A DNA stretch of 64,000 bases from Euwallacea fornicatus. Lineage: Eukaryota; Arthropoda; Insecta; Coleoptera; Curculionidae. Made by a program: the position numbers and the translations under genes. The stretch spans positions 3,472,001-3,536,000 of the forward strand of contig NC_089545.1 of assembly GCF_040115645.1 (NCBI RefSeq). Reading direction: 5' to 3'. Within the stretch, counting starts at the first letter, position 1. Each line of letters opens with the position of its first letter. This document shows positions 28,101 to 37,500 of the stretch, one piece after another. The notes below the pieces were generated by a model, which was given only the letters and a program-made list of their open reading frames with translations, had not been told where the DNA came from and did no database searches.

Positions 28101-28486
28101 AATCGACGGTTTTGCTGTGTTCAGAATCAGAAAAAGCCGTTATATTCGAGGCTACTGTTGACTTTCTAAAAACTCAAAAGGGAATTTGCGAATTGGCGAC
28201 GACTTCTCCGGACATCATCGGAATCGCCTCTGCTTCATCGGACACGTCGCCTCTTCCATTGACTAACACTATTGGATCACGATTTTTGCCTTTCACTGGA
28301 GCTTCTTCAGAATTAGCAGCTACTTCGGTGCACGTTGCGAAATCGAGAATTGCTACAGCAGACCAAATTGACAAGAAAAACGAAGACAGAATGATTCCCA
28401 GGTCGTTTCCGTCCCTCACGGAAAACGAGTTAATCAGTCTGATCAATCCGAGCTGTTTTGACCAAGGTAACCATTACCACCATTAA
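7101..28486 (+). CDS. NFAT: NFAT / TonEBP-like Rel-homology transcription factor
   Basis: Nuclear DNA-binding activator of the NFAT5/TonEBP branch. Coding exons: 7101-7267, 13316-13492, 13548-13714, 16247-16398, 16455-16637, 16846-17002, 18731-18918, 19108-19249, 26757-28486. All junctions are GT-AG and keep frame, giving about 1020 residues. An N-terminal basic segment with DPCDNSNDSGLG is followed by an IKVE sumoylation-type motif at residues 90-93. The Rel homology DNA-binding half (residues ~172-335) carries RARYQTEGSRGAVKD. The IPT/TIG half spans ~335-444, and a ~575-residue Ser/Thr/Pro-rich tail follows. I see no PxIxIT calcineurin-docking motif before the Rel domain, as expected for NFAT5-like proteins. 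The ATG at 7101 lies 11 bases after an acceptor (tattttttctactgttatag), so a non-coding 5' exon lies upstream and was not located. Introns of 55 and 56 bp alternate with introns of up to 7.5 kb. Confidence 0.92.
8562..8928. mobile_element. MITE with ~29-bp terminal inverted repeats
   Basis: The left end at 8570-8599 (gttgttcgaaaatgtaatgt then cgttttttct) matches the reverse complement of 8899-8926 at most positions. Ends begin near a tacaggg string, the terminus seen at several other places in the window. The ~300 bp interior has no transposase frame, so this would be a non-autonomous element moved by a related mariner/IS630-type transposase. Exact ends and target duplication are unclear. Confidence 0.65.
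9121..9146. repeat. Perfect 11-bp hairpin
   Basis: ataagtgccat and atggcacttat are exact reverse complements separated by 4 bases. It lies about 190 bases beyond the MITE and may belong to a nested or neighbouring element. Confidence 0.7.
11475..11564. repeat. Diverged ~37-bp direct repeat, two copies
   Basis: Copy 1 at about 11475-11512 and copy 2 at about 11527-11564 share the frame tgaccgtg..ctgacc.ataa.atgaat..tcctt. Spacing between copy starts is about 52 bases. Related tgaccgt strings occur just upstream, so it may be a short decayed satellite. Confidence 0.6.
12172..12631 (+). other. Possible nested small gene in NFAT intron
   Basis: Reading left to right there is tataaata (12172), tcagtt (12196; the arthropod initiator consensus), ATG codons at 12223 and 12259 in one frame ending at a stop at 12451-12453, and AATAAA at 12626. 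The encoded peptide (64 or 76 residues) begins MSKRKYVVTLLESEF in the shorter form and resembles no family known to me. The TATA-to-initiator spacing of about 26 bases is slightly short. This could be chance; I give it low weight. Confidence 0.15.
13493..13547 (+). other. 55-bp NFAT intron
   Basis: The donor gtaagtcg at 13493 and the acceptor attgttggcag ending at 13547 join CKDNLS to LIRTVPGG without loss of frame. Without removal the frame stops at once (taa overlapping the donor). The removed piece is open on the other frames, which creates misleading open frames on both strands. Confidence 0.85.
13715..16246. other. NFAT intron, no recognised gene
   Basis: A minus-strand frame (14682-15044, 120 codons) and a plus-strand frame (15262-15588, 108 codons) are long for this AT-rich DNA. 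Neither has a recognisable motif or splice partners. The second overlaps a locally GC-richer patch with repeated aggtatt strings. They may be transposon debris. A T-tract precedes the next NFAT exon. Confidence 0.5.
16247..19249 (+). CDS. NFAT: NFAT Rel-homology domain exons (DNA-binding and IPT/TIG halves)
   Basis: Five exons (16247-16398, 16455-16637, 16846-17002, 18731-18918, 19108-19249) encode residues 171-444. The first carries the recognition loop RARYQTEGSRGAV (from Arg186) that contacts the GGAAA-type core in this family. Later exons read GYYKPAVLQVYIGTDVGK, FYQACKVSGKNSTPC, KSTRCRMIFRT and LTSCPASGGLELFVLGKNF, which are hallmarks of NFAT Rel domains. The 56-bp intron 16399-16454 is open in one frame, so simple ORF reading runs into it; family alignment shows it must be removed. 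If the last donor (19250) were not used, translation would continue to a stop at 19447, giving a short isoform with no activation tail. That isoform is only an inference. Confidence 0.93.
17003..18730. other. NFAT intron, nothing recognised
   Basis: AT-rich intron of 1.7 kb. Open frames at 17399-17668 (plus) and 17611-17820 (minus) are of low-complexity composition and have no family signature. Confidence 0.6.
20828..20972. repeat. Inverted repeat, ~16-bp arms
   Basis: ggcaaatcgtgtacta at 20828-20843 pairs with tagtgcacgatttgcc at 20957-20972 with one mismatch, across a ~113-base interior. It may be the ends of a short non-autonomous element inside the NFAT intron. Confidence 0.55.
22683..22781 (+). 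CDS. NFAT: Candidate NFAT cassette exon (33 codons, phase 1-1)
   Basis: The segment sits inside the 7.5 kb intron between the IPT domain and the tail exon. An acceptor ending at 22682 (tacagcgtacag) and a donor at 22782 (gtactt) bound 99 bases that fit phase 1 on both sides, so inclusion would insert 33 residues without disturbing frame. The peptide contains MGQPVDVYSQPVVPKMRR. A second in-phase donor at 22767 (gttcta) would give 28 residues. GC content is higher than in the surrounding intron. The evidence is frame compatibility and composition only; the first, stronger acceptor at 22675 would lead to a stop after about 23 residues. Confidence 0.45.
26757..28486 (+). CDS. NFAT: NFAT C-terminal activation tail exon
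   Basis: One 1730-bp exon follows acceptor tattttgcag and joins in phase 1 to the IPT domain (VNGTVS then AHVDAHAQHAQTF). It encodes about 575 residues rich in Ser, Thr, Pro and Asn, with short acidic and Met-rich patches. It is low in folded-domain signatures, as expected for a transactivation tail. It ends LINPSCFDQGNHYHH and a stop at 28484-28486. A gtaacc string at 28468, right after CFDQ, could act as a splice donor and give another C-terminus. Confidence 0.88.
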
Positions 28487-29627
28487 TACGTAGTTAAATT
28501 GCATGGACACAAGTGAATGGGGCTTGTAAAATGTACAAATTTATAATACATTGCTCAGAATTATTATATTAGTGTTGCTAACATATAGAGTATTTATTAT
28601 GTAGTTTTGTGGTATCTCAGAAATATGTAGCAGAGGTTTCGTGACTTAGAGTCGAAGCTCCAGCATGCGTATCTGTAAAATAGAAGTTCCCATTTTATTC
28701 AGTTATATTCTATTTATTTTCAGTATAAATCATTGGTGGAGGCTTTATCTTGTCCGTACTTATCGATGAGTGGCCTTTTCGAATTTTTAAGTGCAGCTTT
28801 ACTCATTCAACCTTTACTTGAAGTATCCAGATGAATATATCTATTTTATTCTCATAGTATACGTTTCTAAATAAGACATATTTATGATATTTTTCTATGT
28901 ATTTAATAGGATGATGAAACTGCACTAAGCTTTGACTGTTCAATGTACGTTAGATTGTAAGTCGGTTTGACACTACGTCAATAATGATTTATTTTGGAGG
29001 GGACCTTGAGTAGTACCTATAAGTCAGCATATAGGTATTCTACTAGAATTATATCTGATTTAACGTTTAACTGTTTTCCGTGAAAGCACGACGTCACTTT
29101 TCTTCTCTGTTGATACGTTGTTAATTTCAAAGAATCATAGAAGTTTTTATTTAAATTGGTAACTACAGAGACCTAATTGTTAAAGTTATCATTATTGTAC
29201 AGTTATTAAGTGTTGTAATTGTTAACTGTTTAAGATTATAAAATAAAATTACCAAAAGGTTGTTGCTACATTTCACACCCCAAGCCTAACACTTCACTGA
29301 ATGTATGCTAACAAAATTACGTAATTGTATTACCAAAATAACTCAAAAATATATTCTTTTTTAATACACTATGCATCGAATCAGTTAAAGTGTTAGTCAA
29401 GAGTGAGATGCTTTTATCTTTACAGATTAGCGGGTGATATAATTGCTTCAGAAACTTATGTAGCTGAATCAAGTTTACACAAAACACGACAGAAAAACTC
29501 AGAATTAATATAGTGCAATAGTACAATACACCTACCAGGTGTATTTGCATTATATGCTAACCCTGACGACAACAATGAAGACAGATTCGTGTCATTTTTC
29601 ATCACTTGTCAGAAAAATATCATAAAA
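28487..29627 (+). other. NFAT 3' untranslated region and spacer
   Basis: AT-rich and without long open frames. A canonical AATAAA at 29242-29247, about 760 bases after the NFAT stop, is the best polyadenylation signal. After it a short spacer leads to the next coding-like locus. Confidence 0.55.
29242..29247 (+). terminator. Likely NFAT polyadenylation signal
   Basis: AATAAA, followed by a T/G-rich stretch (ggttgttgctac) about 15 bases downstream, as in typical cleavage sites. Upstream AT-rich variants exist, so this is the best candidate rather than the only one. Confidence 0.45.
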
Positions 29628-30145
29628 ATGGCATCTGAAAATATACAAATTTTTAGCCCCAAGCAGGCCTTATTGCAGAAATCAGCTTCGGTTGCACACA
29701 TTTCGCCGCCCAGTCTCGCAAGTCTAAGTTTACGTGATACAAAATCGTTTACTGGCAATATTAATGATATCAAATCCCCATATCACAGAGTCATAGAAAA
29801 GGCACGTATCCAAAATAAATAATTACAGGGTAAAAAATATAACATTAATCCATCTTCCTTAGAACACTGTACAATCACTAATCTTAGTTTCAATGTTTTA
29901 AGATCAATGGAAATGACCAAGAGGTTCGATATTGTGATGGAATAGAAACCCGCGATCTTTATAATAACCGTACCATTATAGTTAAGAGAGAAGCTCTTTT
30001 ACACAAAGGAAAAATTTACACCATCAATGACATCGCCTTCTATTGGAAAAAGGATTTTAGAATGTGGTTATGGAAGAACACCTACGAAAAGAGAAAAAAT
30101 AAATCTGTCGCTAATACCTTTAAATCACAATTGATCAAGAAATAA
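29628..30145 (+). CDS. Unrecognised small gene or remnant, two coding-like segments
   Basis: I do not recognise this protein. Segment A starts with ATG at 29628 in a good context and reads MASENIQIFSPKQALLQK, then a Ser/Leu-rich stretch ending near SPYHRVIEKARIQNK with a stop at 29820-29822. Segment B (about 29903-30142, stop 30143-30145) reads NGNDQEVRYCDGIETRDLYN and later KGKIYTINDIAFYWKKD and KNTYEKRKNKS. The two could be joined in frame if a GC donor at 29802 (AAG/GCACGT) were spliced to the acceptor ending at 29902, giving 138 residues. Ordinary GT donors do not keep frame. It could also be a decayed gene. A further frame at 30406-30675 (MSRNKMSDVYSTAKDIEIFY) might belong to the same locus, but no splice link is seen. 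Confidence 0.35.
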
Positions 30146-31394
30146 CAATACATTTGGAAGACATGGTGAGCAGTTTCATATAAAAAATGCACTTTTTTAA
30201 AGGATTCTCAAAATAAGTTATTTTAAGATATATTTTCTACTCACATTTATATAAATTTCGCCATAATAGAGATATTAGAATAACCAAAGCTAGAACCATG
30301 GAATTGTTTTTCAAAACTGGCATTAATAGTTTTTTCTAAATTAAAGTGACCTTGGTCGATTGTGGATAATTCCCTACGAAAAACCAACTAGCAATTTGTT
30401 GCTTTATGAGTCGAAACAAAATGTCTGATGTGTACAGCACGGCTAAAGATATTGAAATTTTTTATAATTCAATTCAGTACCCGAAAACGCAGAATTGGCA
30501 CAACTTACAAAATATATACCGGGTGGTTTTGAAGCGGACCGATCGCATATCCCAAATGAGGCGGTCAGATTTTCATTTTTGTCAAAGATCCATAACACTT
30601 GTGAGCTCTAATATAATGCTAAAAAACGTTCTAACCTATAAGCGGATATTAAGGGTGGATCCCGCCTCGTTTTAAAATTTCATTAGAAAAATCTTCCAAG
30701 GAATTTAATTTTTATTAATAAATTTTATTTAAGGTTCTATAACTTCCCCAGTGTTATAATATTTTTACAGCCAAAAATATTGCATGGAATTTTCCGCCTA
30801 CGTCCGTCACTGACAACATTGATGGTAATATGACAGAAACATTTTAATTCTATGTTGCTCTGGAGAAAAACCGTTACGATTTCAAAGAACCTTTAATTAA
30901 CAAAGATATAAATTTACTTATTTTTTCTACATTGTATAAAACATCATAACTTAAATCTAGTAAATTTAATCACCTATTACTTAGAAACGTTTTCAATGAT
31001 AATAGATTGATGGATGAAATTACAAATTCTTAAAACATTTTCCCAAATCATACATTCTTTGATTATTTATTTAAAAACGTAACCATTCAAACAATGCAAA
31101 TTGGTTCAAAATTACCTAAAGGTTCTAAACCATCAGCCAAAGCATTGCGGAATACAGCGATCTTTGACATGAAATTTTAGTTTAGCACAGAGTGCAGATT
31201 CCAATGGCTGCGTTTTTAAAAATTTTGCTCCCTGCACAATTATAATTTTAAAGAAAAAAAAACAATAAATATTATAAAATGACTAAAACTACAAAAATTG
31301 AATCTCGCAATTTCATTACTGTAATGACTTTGAGACATTCAATCAAATCACTATTAGCACCTCCCCTGAATAGCGAGACGCACACGTGGTGAAT
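30146..31394. other. Spacer before the Dicer-2 stop codon
   Basis: Contains a 89-codon plus-strand frame at 30406-30675 of unknown meaning, a transposon-end-like string atataccgggtggttttg at 30513, and AT-rich sequence that should include the Dicer-2 3' untranslated region on the minus strand (many tttatt strings). No other gene is supported. Confidence 0.5.
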
Positions 31395-31560
31395 TTAGTG
31401 TGCAATCTCGTGTTTGCACAACTGGCGCAGTGCTAATTTCGCTGCTGCCTTCTTGGCCATCGCCTTATTCGACCCGAATCCGTACACTTGCTGTGGTCGT
31501 CCGTCCGCCATGAATTGCAATGGAACCATCACTCTGCCTTGCGTGGCATCCTTGGAATCC
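31395..31560 (-). CDS. Dcr-2: Dicer-2 C-terminal dsRNA-binding domain, final exon
   Basis: Encodes the end of the dsRBD: GFGSNKAMAKKAAAKLALRQ is the typical second helix with its KKxAAK motif. The protein ends LCKHEIAH and a stop at 31395-31397. The join to the previous exon (KFG/GDSKDATQGRVMV) is in phase 2. Confidence 0.9.
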
Positions 31561-34500
31561 CTGAAATATCAAAATCATCTTGACGATGTCGTTTAAACCC
31601 CATGAACACGATCGATAAACTTACCCGAACTTAGGATGCGCATTTGGCACAAACTCGTACAATTTCCTTACAAGATTCTTTGGAACATTAGCGCTGAAGG
31701 TCTCGATTTCTTTCCACATAAGCCGATGGAAGATCTTCCACACTACGTTCAGGTCTTTACCACTGTCCAGGTATATTGCTCCGGCGAGTGCTTCGAATAC
31801 ATCTCCCAATACCTGTTAAGCAAATTAAGAAAAAAAAACAATGTATCCGTCAAATACAGTAGACATCATGCAACTAGGTCCATAGGAAGATTAAGGGAAA
31901 TTGATATGGAATACTTTTGGCAACAAAACTTGCTTTAACAGTTTTAGATGGAATAGTAGTTTTTCAAAGTAGTCCTGAAGAACAACTTTATTATTGTTTT
32001 CATTTTGACAAAATGGTAAGAACTCCAATTTCTTTTTCAGAATCTTTTTAAATATCCCATATAATTAGAAACCAACAAAATTTGGGATTTCCGAGTGTCA
32101 ACGCGGCTGTAGTATTTTTGTTATTGCCAGTTCGACATTAAAAAAAAAATAGAATAAAAAAACAATTATTTAAAATTACTTACATAATTTTTTACGTATT
32201 AATGCAAATAAACTTGAGACTACTTACCTTTGGGACATCGACGTACTCGGCCAGATTTAATCCCTCGGCGTCGGCTTCTTCCAGCAAAATTAGCACTTCG
32301 TCATCGATCACGAATTTCTTAGATTCGATAAAGGTCGCGAATCGGTCCACCATCCCTTGCAGCTTCGCGTTAATCATCAACAGATGCTTGTGCAGCCCGT
32401 GCCTGATCACCAAACTGCCAAACGTGTTATTATTGACCAGTGCCGACCTCAGATCGGTCAACTCGCCCGGATCCAGGTACCCGCGGGACTCAAAAATATG
32501 GCACGTAATCAGAAAGTCCAAGACGGCGTCGCCCAGGAACTCTAATCTCTCGTAAGAATGAGTTAAACGATTCAGAGAGTATGACGAGTGCGTTAGAGCC
32601 TGCAATAGGTAGCCCCGATTATTGAATTTGTAGCACAGGATCTTGTTTTCGATGTCCTGCCAATTAGGTATATAAAACTGAATATCTAAGAGGGTTTTCT
32701 CGGGTTTCAGTAGCGGATTACTCGGTGGTTCTTCCAGTAGCTGCATTAAATTCTCCGAGGCGGGAATGATGCCGATACATTCAATGAAACGTATGCCACC
32801 TAAAAAAAATAATAAACGTTTGACTTTTATGATAGAGGTCCCAAGTTAAAAACAGCTTAATCAAAGTACAGGGTTTTTGTTGATATTTTATATAAAGTCT
32901 ACAGAGTTAATGTCAGATCTCGTCGCTTCACCCCTTTTTGCAAACTTAGACTGATATCGCAGTATGCAAAAGCATATTGTTTTGACAATTGCTTGTATCT
33001 TAATTTACTATTAAGTACCAATTCAATTTACCTAAAATTCCGCAAGTTTGAAAATAAGCCCCCAACAAGGCCTCAACGCAATCTGCTATCTTCTTGTCTC
33101 CAATGTAGTTGCATTTGAAAAGAGACGCAACTTCCTGAATAAGGCCCTCCTCACTCGGATTCTCTTCCAGTCGCAACTCCATGATACTGTCCACTGTTTT
33201 CTGGGAGAGTTCGCCACTGATTTGCTCCTCGATAGGAACTGAGAGGTGGTAGAGCGAAGAGAGGGACGTATTTCCATTTTCGATACGTTTTTCTATCAAA
33301 TCGGGTATTTTAAAACCGGGAGGGAGCCAATCGGCTATTTGTAAATCGTTCGATTTCATCAAGCCTCCGATGTTATGTTTCACCGCTAGATAAAACAAGT
33401 TCTTGTTACTAACCAAGCGACCTTTTAGACTGGTAGCTTGCCCTTCGGTGAAAGTCGGGAATTTCAGGAATATGTAGAGCTGAAAATTGACTGTGATAAG
33501 AATGGTCATGAAGAACGTAGCAATTCAAAAGCAAAACTTTCCGTCGTCTATTAAAATTGGTAAAAAAAAAACTTGTATTATAGAATCCGAAATAAAAATG
33601 AAATCTGAAACATATTATCTTAAATTACCCCGAAGTTTACATTAGAAGCAATAAGAAAATATTAGTAATATTAGACATACCGACCCAAATAGCTTCAAAA
33701 ACGAGTCCCCTAAAGTCTCCAACCTCTCCATGTTGACTATATCATTGGCTTTCGCTGTGGTCATTGCCTTGTAAATCAAATATAAATCGGGTCCCGTGCT
33801 CAAATCACTCTTAGCTATGAGACAAATAGGCTTCTCTTCGTAATTCTTGAAATACGTCAAAGCCAACTGGTCTTTTTGCTTTACAGGCACATCATTCTTC
33901 AAGCGAGAGTCGCCTTCGTTGACCACCTTGCTCAAAAATGATTCGTAGTAGTCTATGTCAACTATAGTGACATCTAAGTCTCTTTCGATATCTTTCGGTT
34001 CTTCGGTGTCTTTCCACGGAAACTCTTGCTCGAGCATTTTCTTCACGTAGTCTTTATTGATGTTAATATAGCTGACGGGAGGTAAAGAAATGTTTTCTTT
34101 TCGTTCGGTGACCAGCACGTTAATGGGAGCAGTTTTCTCGAGATGAGGTTCATAGCTGAGTAGGTACTCATCGAGCTTCAAGGGCTGCTTTTCAGCAACG
34201 TCGCCCATAGACATTGCCTTAGCTAGTTTTAGACGGAATTCCTCAAGGCGGAACAAGAATGAAAATCTACTCAAAGATTTCATCAGGATAGAATAATTGT
34301 CATCTGGAAATAAATTTACCTTGACACTAGTGTTGGCAATAGATTAGCTTGAATCCAAAGTGCCGCTGGGAAGTCTTGCTTTACCACTAATTCTGGAATT
34401 AAGTGAATCTCCAAATCCTCATAGCTCTTTTCTCTCTTTCTTTTCGCCTGAGCTCCTTGTGGTTTAATGAAATTCATCTTCTTAGTCAAGTGTTTGACGT

Positions 34501-37500
34501 AGAGCAGCGGCTGAACGGCATTCAATAAGCGAATATTGTGTTTGTTGTTATAGTAATCCTCGTAGCTGCCAAATTGTTCGTTAGGAAATGGACTCAACGC
34601 CGATTTGCGCAGTGTTACCTCTGTTACCAAGTAATCCTAGAATGTTTTTTTCTTTTTAGATTAAAACTAAAGAAATTACAATTTAACTGATAAAACATAT
34701 GCTAAAAAACAAGTTCTACTTTTTTTTATTGATTTTATTGTCTCGTTGGTCGATTTATAATTAGGAAATTGAAAGCGACATTCAACCAAACCAAGTCAAA
34801 TAGACAAATCCAGCGATCCAAAATTGTCAGTCTCAGTTTTGAAGAAACAAATGGATGTGAAAAATTAATAAATAATGAGTCTCTGAACAGAAATACGTAT
34901 TAATCAACTTACCCCTTGATCTTTATACCAAGGCGAAACGATTTTCCTCAAATAGTCTTCTTGGGTTACATTCAAGTTCAACTTTTCGTCACTGGTTAGT
35001 TCACGGAACTGTTCTTTAACTGTTTTATACTCTTTCAACACCTCGAAATCAATTGTATCCAACTGCTTGTTAACAGGCACCAACAACATAGTTTCGGCGT
35101 TATGTCCATTGTCGAACATTACGAATTCTCGCAAACATCTCAGAATATCGTTCAACACCAACACGTTGAATTGTTTAATGTCTAACAAATCCGTCTCCGA
35201 CAACTCACCGGTTAGTACGTTCACTTTAAGGGAAACGTTTAATGTTCCCATGCTTACGTAAATGGGGAAATCGCAAATCGTAGGCACTTCGTGAGGAGTA
35301 ATAAGACCGTAGCAAAGGTTAGAGACATACATGTCGTAGAAAGTGGAATAGTTTAGTTCTTCGCGCCTTTCGAACAGCGGGCTAAGCTGGATAATGTGGA
35401 GCCAGAATGGTTTTTGAGGCCTGATAGGGCCACGTAGAAATAATGGTATCTATAGACAAAATCAGTATGAAATTAGTGTTAGCAATAAAATTTGCTGGAG
35501 TTTAATTGTTTATCGAACCACCATTCGTGAATTTCCATTAATCATACTTACTTGTTTTTTATGTATCCGTTTATTTTTGTTAGTTCCAGCCAGTGACTCC
35601 TTTTCTTTAGGATAATGTGGAAACAAGAAATTTACGTCCTTATCTGGCACAACATACCTTCGAGGCAACAGGTGATCATCGAGTTCCCCTATTTGATGTA
35701 AACTCTTACAAGCCAATAAGGCTGCAGCCCTCTTTGCCATTTTTAAATTCGACATGAACTGGCCCTATGATATTGACGACATGAACAAACCGTATGACCA
35801 AAAATATTAATTGTAGAGTACACAAAAGCAATCGATTGCATAATTTGTCTATGTCTATATTTGTTCTCTTTGGATTACTTACCACGATTGGATCAGTGAT
35901 TGGGCACATCGTGGGCAAAACAATAACCACTCTCATAGGAGATTCCTTGTCAGATATGGGAAATTTCTTTTCCGAATACCATTCAGGGGCCATTACTGTG
36001 TACTTGTCGCAAGGAAGACTGTTACAATACTGGCTCAGTAGTGATATGGCCGAAACCATGTCCACTTTTGCCGAGCCGGGACCGTTTGCGTAGTATGGAG
36101 GAATCTTATCTTCTTGATACATTTCATTTATTTCCCGTTCTGTTGGGTCAGTCCTTAGACCATTTTGGCCGATGAGCAACTGTAAAGTAATGTTAGATAA
36201 ATTATTACCTTTACTTGGAAATATTAAATTAATTTAGTTTAGTAATGAAAAAGTTACTTTATCGAGGTAGTAATATATGGCAGTTTTCCATTCAACAAAT
36301 AGGGCAAATTTTTAGTAGAATGCTGGCAATTCTCTGCTACATCCAATGCTTTTAGATTCTTGGCGTAGCCCACCAATTTTTTTTTATCGGCCCATAGAAT
36401 TAAATATGTGAGCATGACGGATATTAACTAACGGGATACATCAATGAAACTTGACATTATATGAATAAAATTTACAAGAATGCCGAGTCCCTACCGCAGT
36501 ATCTTAAAATAAATTGCCAAAACATTAATAATACCACTTCATTAGTAACGTCAATATAAGTGAAAAAAAAACTCTTATTTTTGCAACATATATTTTGATG
36601 AATCCTGTCTGTTCAGATCGAATTTATAGAAGTAAGAAACTTGGACCCGCCAGTTAAGACCCATTCAATTATGTTTTGCCAACTGACCTCTTTTTAAAAA
36701 TATCATTTAAACATATAAAAAATCACATCTGAATGGAAACTCACTCTTTGTAGCTCTCCTTCAACAAGCTGAAATTCCTGGTATCTAGTTCTAAATTTTT
36801 CAATTTCGGTATTTTCCACCATCATATAATATAAGCTATCGGGATGTCTTGCACGTCCTTTTGACTGTATGTAGGACCTGTACTCTTCAGGATGATCAAA
36901 CTTTATGACAAGTGAACACGTAGAAATATCAACGCCTTCTTCTAACACATTCGATGCGCATAACACATTATTCTCCTTGGATTCGAACATTTGCAACACC
37001 TCTCGGTTTTTCTTTGCAGTGTATAGACTTTCTCTGGTGTCGTTGTATGGGTTTGAATTATACCCAACCATGAAGTTCGGTTTAATTTTTGAATATTGTT
37101 CCCCCGATGCACTCAGGTCACTCAAAATGTAATAGAGCACTTTAGCGGTAAAACGACGTTTCGTGAAAATTAAGGCGCATAGTGGTTCTTTTGAACTTAA
37201 TTCTTTCAGGTAGTTGTTGAAGATTCTTATCAAGTGTAAAACCTAAAAAGTCTAAAGTATATTTGATGATCCAATTGGGGTAGGGTCTAAATAATTTATT
37301 CTAACATGTTTGACATAGTTTGCTGTAATATTGCTAACATAAATGAAGTTAAATTAGTGAGATATACCTTATCTGACGAAAACTTGGACAGGTTCACCTC
37401 AACGCTGAAATTTTCCATTACACTTTGAAACATAGCCTTTATCCAGCATAGAGTAGTTTTTGCATAACACAAAACTTCATGCAAAACGGAGTTATCACAG

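Noticed and set aside
32202..32555. 117-codon plus-strand frame
   Set aside because: Shadow of the RNase IIIb exon of Dicer-2, whose minus-strand frame has all catalytic motifs.
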